DNA of 5,776 bases. Origin: Planctomycetota bacterium (lineage in GTDB: Bacteria > Planctomycetota > Planctomycetia > Pirellulales > Pirellulaceae). Each line of letters begins with the position of its first letter. Within the stretch, counting starts at the first letter, position 1. The position numbers and the translations under genes were made by a program. The stretch is from NCBI GenBank assembly GCA_024274855.1, contig JAJSAJ010000011.1:1-5776 (forward strand), read 5' to 3'. This document shows positions 1 to 4,987 of this stretch, in pieces. The notes below the pieces were generated by a model that worked only from the letters and a program-made list of their open reading frames with translations, was not told the origin of the DNA and ran no database searches.

Positions 1-977
1 CCCGTCACCATGGCATACGCAACCGTCAACAACGCGGCAACCCAAAGCACCGACGGTCGCGGCCAGCCGGCCAATCGCAATATCAGCCAGAATCCGGATG
101 CTAACACGCCTATATGCAATCCAGAGATTGCCAACACGTGTAAGCACCCACTGGCCAGAAATGCATCACTTGTCGAAACGTCAAGCTCTTGACGCGATCC
201 CACGATCAGAGCCTGGGCCAGCGGTGATTGCTCTCGCGGCACATATTGGCGTAAGACTCGTTCGGCCCAGCAACGTATCAAACCGGCCTGACGAAACAAC
301 GAAGGCCAACTGGCCGAATGCAACCGAGTCACACCGCGAGGATCACGACAGACGACCATGCAGAGTTCGCGACGTCCACGCGCCATGCCCCGATAGTCCG
401 GCTCGCCGGGATTCGCCGACTGGCCAATCCGACTCAGAAAACCGACGACACGAAGCGAGTCACCTCGGCCAATGGGAAACAACGCCCCCTGGACAATAAC
501 CACCAGGTTTCCCGACGCCGGAGACCAACACCCGGCCTGTCGAATCCGATAAACACGAACGGGCAGCCGAGTCACCTCGCCCTGCCCCGCAAAACTCAGC
601 GGATTAGGCATCGCCGGAGGGCGACGGCGCGGTGCATCCCGAGCAATCACTTGCAAACAGACACCCGTTGACACGTCACTGGCCCAGCGAGACAAATCAC
701 AACGGCCGAACAAGAACCACCGATCATGGTGCCAGAGGCCCCCCAACGCAACGATCGCCAGCAGCAGCAACAGTGCAGCCAATTCCAGCCGCCTGCGTAC
801 CCACGCAAGCAACCACATCGCCAACCCAGTGCCCAACGCAAACACCCAAACACCGGGGGAAGGAGCAAGACTGTAGTCGAGCGATACGCCAGTCGCCGAG
901 GCAAGAAATGCCACCACCAAGGGATGATCACGCGCTGGCCGGTCCGCCAGCCGAGCAGATAATGAGGCAACAGACAC
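1..977 (-). CDS. comEC: ComEC/Rec2-family DNA uptake channel, N-terminal part (3' end outside window)
   Basis: This is the first ~325 residues of a ComEC/Rec2 protein, the inner-membrane channel that brings single-stranded DNA into the cytoplasm in natural transformation. Translated from 977, it shows three N-terminal hydrophobic segments (about residues 19-35, 40-60 and 67-84). A soluble DUF4131-like region follows, with the typical NPGEPDY motif at 189-195. The Competence-domain hallmark HVLAISGLHIG lies at 280-290, preceded by LAQALIVGSRQELD. The window ends just after AYAMVTG, in the membrane domain. Family members usually run to 700-850 residues, so more than half, including any C-terminal metallo-beta-lactamase domain, is unseen. 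The frame is open back to the stop of the upstream PhoU gene. GTG 977 is its only ATG, GTG or TTG start before the hydrophobic segments, and it has an AAGGA ribosome site 8 bases upstream. Family assignment is firm; an actual role in competence is inferred. Confidence 0.9.
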   Translation of the reverse strand, partial: MSVASLSARLADRPARDHPLVVAFLASATGVSLDYSLAPSPGVWVFALGTGLAMWLLAWVRRRLELAALLLLLAIVALGGLWHHDRWFLFGRCDLSRWASDVSTGVCLQVIARDAPRRRPPAMPNPLSFAGQGEVTRLPVRVYRIRQAGCWSPASGNLVVIVQGALFPIGRGDSLRVVGFLSRIGQSANPGEPDYRGMARGRRELCMVVCRDPRGVTRLHSASWPSLFRQAGLIRCWAERVLRQYVPREQSPLAQALIVGSRQELDVSTSDAFLASGCLHVLAISGLHIGVLASGFWLILRLAGWPRPSVLWVAALLTVAYAMVT

Positions 978-985
978 ACGGTCGT

Positions 986-990
986 TCCTT
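986..990 (-). promoter_or_regulatory. Ribosome binding site for comEC
   Basis: AAGGA on the minus strand sits 8 bases before GTG 977. It supports that GTG as the start of the ComEC-type gene, which has no upstream ATG in frame. Confidence 0.6.
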
Positions 991-1045
991 ACCGCCAGAA
1001 CGGATGACCGCGTTTCGCTTTCGTTGCCTACTAGTGTAGAACAAG

Positions 1046-1085
1046 AGCCGACAAGCGTCGATCGGGCTGCCAGGATTTTCCCGGC
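1046..1085 (-). other. Hairpins in the PhoU-comEC spacer
   Basis: The 111-base spacer between the PhoU-domain gene and comEC holds two possible stem-loops. One, four bases or so after the PhoU stop, pairs 1069-1074 with 1080-1085 (6 bp including one G-U pair, 5-base loop). The other lies roughly at 1046-1068 and is imperfect (CGAC/GTCG core plus outer pairs with a bulge). Neither has a following T-run on the minus strand, so a strong intrinsic terminator is unlikely. They could act as a weak attenuator, an mRNA-end stabiliser, or be chance pairing. Confidence 0.25.
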
Positions 1086-1088
1086 GTC

Positions 1089-1790
1089 TCAAAGTCCTGA
1101 GTTTTTCTTTTTCTCTTTGTAGCCGATTCGGTGAAACGGATTGACGACACTCGACAGTACGTTCTTCAGATGGGCACTGATGCGTTTCAGGTACCGCGTA
1201 TACAGAACCAGTGAGGCCGCATCGCGGGGCGACAGATCGTCCGCCTTGCCGGCGATCACATCACTGACGATCTGGTCACACGCTTCCGACATCCGCTCGC
1301 GATAGGTCGTCATGACTTGCCGCGCTCGCTCCACGTCCTGCTCGTGCAGAATCGTCGGAGCTTCGTCGAAACACCGCTTGATCTCCCCTTCGATTTCCTG
1401 CAGTTCTTTTTCGTAGGCGGGCACGTACAATCGCTTGGGATGCGCCGACGCGACATCCAGGATATTCTTGCAGTAGTCGCCGATTCGTTCGATGTCGATC
1501 ACGATGCTGATCAGCGCCATCGCCCCGGGCAACTCGGCCGCGCCGCCGTCTGTGCCACCGACAACAGTACAGTGCGTCATTACCTTTCGACGCACATCCC
1601 GCTCGAACTTGTTGACCTTCGTGTCCAACTGGCGAATCGACTCGTCAACGTTCGCGTCGTCACTTTCCCGTAACACGCGCACTGCCTCGCGGAACATCTT
1701 CTTGTCGATCTCGAGCATTTCATAGGATTCTTCCCACGCCTGCGTCAGCAAGTCACTCGCTCTCAACACCTGGAGCAGTTGTTTCCACAT
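1089..1790 (-). CDS. PhoU-domain protein, probable regulator of phosphate uptake
   Basis: A 233-residue, largely helical soluble protein with two PhoU-like halves, about the usual length of PhoU (roughly 220-240). The first half ends in the family motif ERIGDYCKNI (101-110), which supplies acidic metal-binding residues. The equivalent motif of the second half is RYLKRISAHLKNV (199-211), where the usual ER..DH acids are replaced. The tail is basic (KEKKKN, 225-230). PhoU proteins restrain phosphate import and link it to signalling. Here the partner is most likely the Na/Pi cotransporter encoded 12 bases upstream on the same strand; in many bacteria a PhoU domain is fused to that transporter. 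The ATG at 1790 has AAGG (1798-1801) 7 bases upstream, inside the short intergenic gap. Because no PstSCAB genes are visible, I call this a PhoU-domain protein rather than classical PhoU. Confidence 0.85.
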   Translation of the reverse strand: MWKQLLQVLRASDLLTQAWEESYEMLEIDKKMFREAVRVLRESDDANVDESIRQLDTKVNKFERDVRRKVMTHCTVVGGTDGGAAELPGAMALISIVIDIERIGDYCKNILDVASAHPKRLYVPAYEKELQEIEGEIKRCFDEAPTILHEQDVERARQVMTTYRERMSEACDQIVSDVIAGKADDLSPRDAASLVLYTRYLKRISAHLKNVLSSVVNPFHRIGYKEKKKNSGL

Positions 1791-1802
1791 AACACGACCT
1801 TG

Positions 1803-2906
1803 TCAAAACAGGAGGATCAATAGTCCTGGAATTGCAAAAAACAGAACCAGGACATAGACAACCGGCACCCAGCGGCGCCGAACAGCCTGTGCGGCAAGCA
1901 TACTGGCCAATCGCAGCGGCAACTCGCGCAAGGGACGCCAGGGAGTGATAACACATATCCCGCAAATATTGAACAGCAAATGTGATAATGCGACGGCCAC
2001 CGCTGCCTCGAAATTGTTCGTCACGGCCAACGAAGCAAGCAACGCGGTGATGGTCGTCCCGACGTTCGCCCCAAGGGTGTACGGATAAATCCTTCGCAGA
2101 GTCAAAATACCCGCTCCAGCCAATGGCACAACCATCGAGGTCGTCACCGAACTGCTCTGAACAATCGCGGTCAAGATAACCCCGACGGTGAAGGCCAATA
2201 GAGGTGTGCGAAACACGGTCTTTTCAAAAAAACCGCTCGCCTTCTCGACAACGGCACCTCGCATAATGACCGTCATGTACTTCAAGGATAGGAACAAGAA
2301 AATGCCGGCAATGGTTACCAGGATCACCGCCTGCAACACGGGCCAATCGGTGATCCAACCAACCCCTTCCTGGGCCCAATGCACAACCGGTTTGATGATC
2401 GCCTTCAAGGGACTGTGGAACTTCACGTCCGCACCACCCGTTATCGTTCCGGCCAGCCACAATGCCGAAGTACTGAGGAAACCAGTCGACCACTGCAAGG
2501 GGAACAGGATCAACACGCTCAGCACATTAAAGAAGTCATGCACCGTGGCCGCGGCAAACGCCCGCTCGAATTCCACCGGCCGCGACACGTGCCCAAATGA
2601 AACCAACGTGTTCGTTACGCTCGTTCCAATATTGGCGCCCATGATAATCGGCACCGCATTGACCACGCTCAACTGGCTCACACCGACCAGGCCCACGACA
2701 ATCGAGGTCGTCGTTGAAGAACTTTGAACCAGCGACGTCGCCAAAATGCCAACGAATAGCCCGATGATCGGTCCCGAAGGAGACTCGAAAACCTTGTGGG
2801 CCATATCGGACCCGAACAGCTTGAAAGAAGCACCGACCAAGCCAATGCTGACAAGAAAAAGGTAAAGCAAACCCAGAAAACCAATCGCCAAAGCAGTTCG
2901 TCGCAC
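1803..2906 (-). CDS. Na+/phosphate cotransporter (NptA/SLC34-like, Na_Pi_cotrans family)
   Basis: A 367-residue integral membrane protein that should import inorganic phosphate driven by sodium. It shows the inverted-repeat architecture of the Na/Pi-II family. Repeat one has QSSSTTTS at 61-68 followed by GANIGTS at 90-96. Repeat two has QSSSVTTS at 250-257 followed by GANVGTT at 279-285. The QSSS motifs form the substrate and sodium site in this family. Hydrophobic stretches include about 5-25, 44-75, 122-138, 188-208, 234-266, 300-320 and 346-367. Unlike many bacterial homologues it has no C-terminal PhoU domain; that domain is the next gene, 12 bases downstream. The start is GTG 2906, chosen because AGGTGA lies 6 bases upstream and the hydrophobic N-terminus begins at once. 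Family confidence is high; sodium coupling and phosphate specificity are inferred from the family. Confidence 0.92.
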   Translation of the reverse strand: MRRTALAIGFLGLLYLFLVSIGLVGASFKLFGSDMAHKVFESPSGPIIGLFVGILATSLVQSSSTTTSIVVGLVGVSQLSVVNAVPIIMGANIGTSVTNTLVSFGHVSRPVEFERAFAAATVHDFFNVLSVLILFPLQWSTGFLSTSALWLAGTITGGADVKFHSPLKAIIKPVVHWAQEGVGWITDWPVLQAVILVTIAGIFLFLSLKYMTVIMRGAVVEKASGFFEKTVFRTPLLAFTVGVILTAIVQSSSVTTSMVVPLAGAGILTLRRIYPYTLGANVGTTITALLASLAVTNNFEAAVAVALSHLLFNICGICVITPWRPLRELPLRLASMLAAQAVRRRWVPVVYVLVLFFAIPGLLILLF

Positions 2907-2912
2907 GATGGT

Positions 2913-2918
2913 TCACCT
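2913..2918 (-). promoter_or_regulatory. Ribosome binding site for the Na/Pi cotransporter
   Basis: AGGTGA on the minus strand is 6 bases before GTG 2906, supporting this non-ATG start. Confidence 0.65.
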
Positions 2919-3040
2919 ATCAACAAGAAAGGCCCACAGTCCCCGAATCTCAGGCCCCAATCCACAATCCGACTTGCGTCCGATTCCGTTCCATCGGCAT
3001 CCTGTTGTGGGGCCCGCTGAAGTCTTGCCGTCGGCGCGTC

Positions 3041-3069
3041 AATCTACGGGACTTGACCGCGACGGACAA
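3041..3069 (-). promoter_or_regulatory. Candidate promoter for the phosphate gene pair
   Basis: On the minus strand TTGTCC (3069-3064) and TAGATT (3046-3041) are separated by 17 bases, each matching 4 of 6 sigma-70 consensus positions. It would give a leader of about 130 bases before GTG 2906. A match this weak could be chance. Confidence 0.22.
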
Positions 3070-3085
3070 GGGGGGCGGAAGCCAA

Positions 3086-3114
3086 TTGACGAGCGGCCAT
3101 CGAGTCAAGATACT
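3086..3114 (+). promoter_or_regulatory. Candidate sigma-70 promoter for xylA
   Basis: TTGACG (3086-3091, 5 of 6 to the -35 consensus) is followed after exactly 17 bases by GATACT (3109-3114, 4 of 6 to the -10). Transcription would begin near 3121, leaving a leader of about 225 bases before the xylA ATG. The -35 box also forms half of an inverted pair TTGAC (3086-3090) / GTCAA (3104-3108), which could be an operator within the promoter. This is inference from spacing and consensus only. Confidence 0.35.
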
Positions 3115-3333
3115 AGACTGCGTCTCCCCCGCTCAGGGACCCCATCTCTCGGACTGACCACACGGTTGCAAATCGCTGCGTATCGGATAAGTTCGTTGTC
3201 CGAACATCCATCGAGGTGCCGAACCGCTTCGTGCAGGACGCGAAACGGGACGCAACCCCGTTGGACCGGCCACCGAGCCCACTGCCGATCCGAGATTTCC
3301 GGGGTCGGAGTCAACAACAATCCTCACTGTTTT

Positions 3334-3339
3334 GGAGAG
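3334..3339 (+). promoter_or_regulatory. Ribosome binding site for xylA
   Basis: GGAGAG, whose GGAG core ends 8 bases before ATG 3346. It decides the xylA start against the longer open frame that reaches back to 2908. Confidence 0.65.
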
Positions 3340-3345
3340 CCAACG

Positions 3346-4656
3346 ATGGCCGCGTTTCCCGAAATCAGCAAAATATCCTACGAAGGCCCCGAGTCCAAGA
3401 ACCCGCTAGCCTTTCGGTGGTACAACGAAGATGAAATGGTCGAAGGCAAAACCATGAAAGACCATTTTCGTTTCAGCGTGGTTTATTGGCACACATTTCG
3501 CGGAACGGGAGCCGATCCGTTCGGCATGGGAACCATGGTGCGGCCTTGGGATGACGGCAGCGATTCGGTCGAGAACGCGATTGGCCGAGTCCGAGCGGCA
3601 TTCGAGTTCATCGAAAAACTGGGGGCACCTTATTACGCGTTCCATGATCGGGATGTGGCTCCCGAGGGTGCAACGCTTGCCGAAACCAACCGGAACCTCG
3701 ATGCCGTAGCCCAGGTCCTGAAAGATGAACAAGAACGAACCGGCATCCAACTGCTGTGGGGAACGGCCAACCTCTTTAGCAACCCGCGATATGTACACGG
3801 CGCTTCAACCAGTTGCAATGCGGATGCCTTCGCTTTCGCCTCGGCCCAAGTCAAGAAATGCCTCGAGATTACCAAGGAATTGGGCGGGCAGAATTATGTC
3901 TTCTGGGGAGGCCGAGAAGGCTATCAAAACCTGTGGAACACGGACATGCGGCGAGAACTGGAGCACATGGCTCGATTCATGCACCTGGCCGTCGATTACG
4001 CCAAACAGATTGGATTCACTGGACAGTTCCTGATCGAACCCAAGCCGAAAGAACCAACCAAACATCAGTATGATTCGGACGCGGCGGCTTGCATCAACTA
4101 CTTGCGAGCCTATGACCTGATGGATCATTTCAAGCTGAATCTTGAAACCAACCACGCCACGCTGGCCGGCCACACGATGATGCATGAGTTGGAATATGCG
4201 GCCATGCAAGGGGCACTCGGCTCGATCGATGCCAACCGAGGCGATTTGCTGCTGGGCTGGGACACCGACCAGTTCCCCACAAACCATTACCTGACCACCG
4301 AGTGCATGCTGACGATTCTGAAATACGGAGGCCTGGCACCGGGCGGTGTGAACTTCGATGCCAAGGTTCGGCGCGAGAGTTTCGAACCGATCGATCTTTT
4401 CTATGCCCATATCGGCGGCATGGACGCCTTCGCACGAGGCTTGAAAATCGCCGCCGCCATACGTGCGGACGGCCAGCTAAGTGAAATGCTCGAACAACGA
4501 TACGCATCCTGGGATACCGGCATTGGCGCTGAAATCGAATCAGGACGAGCCGATTTCAAGTCGCTCGAAACGTATTGCCTCGCAAAGGGTGAAATCATGC
4601 CGAATCAAAGCGGTCGGCAGGAACTGCTGGAACATATCGTCAACCGATTTATCTAA
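3346..4656 (+). CDS. xylA: Xylose isomerase
   Basis: A 436-residue cytoplasmic TIM-barrel enzyme that interconverts D-xylose and D-xylulose (and glucose and fructose in vitro) using two divalent metal ions. The length fits the long class II xylose isomerases (about 436-440). Catalytic His100 and Asp103 sit in the FHDRDVAPEG block. The LIEPKPKEP signature gives metal ligand Glu231 and Lys233. Further ligands are Glu267 and His270 (LETNH), Asp295 (SIDAN), Asp306 and Asp308 (GWDTDQF) and Asp338 (NFDAK). All are present, so the enzyme should be active. ATG 3346 is chosen for its GGAG site 8 bases upstream and for family-typical N-terminal sequence (FPEISKISYEG). No xylulokinase, xylose transporter or XylR regulator is visible nearby, so this may be a stand-alone gene. 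The gene runs divergently from the phosphate operon and is followed by two hairpins. Confidence 0.98.
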   Translation: MAAFPEISKISYEGPESKNPLAFRWYNEDEMVEGKTMKDHFRFSVVYWHTFRGTGADPFGMGTMVRPWDDGSDSVENAIGRVRAAFEFIEKLGAPYYAFHDRDVAPEGATLAETNRNLDAVAQVLKDEQERTGIQLLWGTANLFSNPRYVHGASTSCNADAFAFASAQVKKCLEITKELGGQNYVFWGGREGYQNLWNTDMRRELEHMARFMHLAVDYAKQIGFTGQFLIEPKPKEPTKHQYDSDAAACINYLRAYDLMDHFKLNLETNHATLAGHTMMHELEYAAMQGALGSIDANRGDLLLGWDTDQFPTNHYLTTECMLTILKYGGLAPGGVNFDAKVRRESFEPIDLFYAHIGGMDAFARGLKIAAAIRADGQLSEMLEQRYASWDTGIGAEIESGRADFKSLETYCLAKGEIMPNQSGRQELLEHIVNRFI

Positions 4657-4659
4657 CGC

Positions 4660-4677
4660 GGGTTGCGCCCACAACCC
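4660..4677 (+). terminator. Hairpin directly after xylA stop
   Basis: GGGTTG (4660-4665) pairs perfectly with CAACCC (4672-4677) across a 6-base loop, 3 bases after the stop codon. No T-run follows, so it is a weak terminator or an mRNA 3'-end stabiliser. Confidence 0.35.
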
Positions 4678-4705
4678 AAGTGGTGGAGCCACGACCCGTA
4701 TTGTC

Positions 4706-4727
4706 GAACGGACGCCCACGTCCGTTC
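4706..4727 (+). terminator. Perfect 9-bp hairpin downstream of xylA
   Basis: GAACGGACG (4706-4714) and CGTCCGTTC (4719-4727) are exact inverted copies around the loop CCCA. This is the strongest hairpin after xylA and a plausible terminator, although only ATT, not a T-run, follows. Its last base is also the first base of the 8-base direct repeat flanking the miniature element, so the insertion landed at the base of this stem. Confidence 0.4.
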
Positions 4728-4734
4728 ATTCGAC
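4727..4734 (+). repeat. Left copy of 8-base target-site duplication
   Basis: CATTCGAC directly abuts the left end of the inverted-repeat element and is repeated exactly and in the same orientation on its right side (4871-4878). Confidence 0.8.
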
Positions 4735-4870
4735 GTAACCGTTCACGGAATGTAGGCCACCGGTTCGCATCCAAGGGGTCAGACCCATTTTCGGCGACAC
4801 AATGCGTTTGCGTAAATGAACGCTTTCTCCGCCGAAAATTGCGTCAGACCCCAGCGGCGTGAACGGCTAC
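4735..4870. mobile_element. 136-base miniature inverted-repeat element with IS66-type ends
   Basis: The left end GTAACCGTTCACG (4735-4747) and the right end (4858-4870), read inwards as GTAGCCGTTCACG, form a 13-base terminal inverted repeat with 12 matches. An exact 8-base direct repeat, CATTCGAC, touches both ends. Terminal repeats plus a perfect duplication of the target show that this segment inserted as a unit. No reading frame inside could encode a transposase, so it is non-autonomous and would need an enzyme in trans. The IS66 family makes 8-base duplications and has ends beginning GTAA, which fits; IS256, ISL3 and IS6 also make 8-base duplications but I do not recognise their ends here. 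The interior carries a nested inverted repeat (4775-4852). The presence of an insertion is well supported; family assignment is inference. Confidence 0.78.
4775..4852. repeat. Nested inverted repeat built on GGGTCAGACCC
   Basis: Inside the miniature element, the left arm 4775-4796 and right arm 4830-4852 pair at GGGGTC/GACCCC on the outside and perfectly over 9 bp (TTTTCGGCG, 4788-4796, with CGCCGAAAA, 4830-4838) on the inside. The part between is imperfect, and a 33-base loop remains. The left arm also contains the self-complementary word GGGTCAGACCC (4776-4786), and GTCAGACCC occurs on the plus strand in both arms. As I recall, words of this GGGTCAGACCC/GGGTCTGACCC type are widespread dispersed repeats in some bacterial genomes, in places linked to REP-associated transposases. 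It may be the element's own core or an older repeat captured by it. Confidence 0.65.
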
Positions 4871-4878
4871 CATTCGAC
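4871..4878 (+). repeat. Right copy of 8-base target-site duplication
   Basis: CATTCGAC, identical to 4727-4734, immediately follows the right terminal repeat of the miniature element. Confidence 0.8.
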
Positions 4879-4901
4879 AGACCTGGAGGTCCGCCGGACA
4901 A

Positions 4902-4924
4902 GATGCGCGCACGGCACGCGCATC
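4902..4924. repeat. Perfect 8-bp inverted repeat upstream of the beta-CASP gene
   Basis: GATGCGCG (4902-4909) and CGCGCATC (4917-4924) are exact inverted copies around a 7-base spacer, centred about 75 bases before the start at 4988. It could be an operator for a dimeric regulator, a leader hairpin, or a terminator for rightward transcription. No convincing promoter boxes are visible in 4879-4987, so its role is open. Confidence 0.4.
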
Positions 4925-4987
4925 CGACTTTGGTAACGCGGCCAGCCTTGAACGGCCCCTTGGGAACTAAGAAACGCCCTGGATGCC

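Larger units (their letters stand above)
2907..3345. other. Divergent intergenic control region without a credible gene
   Basis: These 438 bases lie between the starts of the cotransporter (leftward) and xylA (rightward). The plus frame of xylA happens to be open throughout, but the translated stretch is rich in Arg, Ser and Pro, matches no known domain, and precedes a much better xylA start. The region holds candidate promoters on both strands, TTGAC/GTCAA words at 3038-3042, 3053-3057, 3086-3090, 3104-3108 and 3310-3314, and two small hairpins in the presumed xylA leader: 3244-3249 with 3257-3262 (perfect 6 bp) and 3285-3291 with 3302-3308 (7 bp, one G-T). Confidence 0.6.

Noticed and set aside
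647..979. Minus-strand 110-codon frame starting at GTG 979
   Set aside because: It is a shifted shadow of the ComEC gene; its Cys/Trp-rich product matches nothing, whereas the frame starting two bases later shows membrane segments and ComEC motifs.
98..1039. Overlapping plus-strand reading frames across 98-1039
   Set aside because: Their products are low-complexity and rich in Arg, Pro, Thr and Gln, and they lie antisense to the ComEC frame, which carries clear family motifs.
2188..2727. 179-codon plus-strand frame inside the cotransporter gene
   Set aside because: Antisense to a gene with unmistakable QSSS motifs; no domain or start signal of its own.
2908..3345. In-frame upstream extension of xylA (146 extra codons)
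   Set aside because: The frame is open, but the translated stretch is compositionally odd (rich in Arg, Ser, Pro), matches no domain, and the ATG at 3346 has a good ribosome site and a family-typical N-terminus and length.
3805..4410. 201-codon minus-strand frame inside xylA
   Set aside because: Antisense shadow of a complete, highly conserved enzyme gene.
4680..4862. Short plus-strand frame across the miniature element
   Set aside because: It spans hairpin, target duplication and repeat arms, so it is made of repeat sequence; the product has no recognisable domain and no ribosome site.
4657..4987. CRISPR array or tRNA gene in the repeat-rich spacer
   Set aside because: The repeats are inverted pairs and one 8-base direct duplication, not regularly spaced direct repeats; no cloverleaf fold was found.
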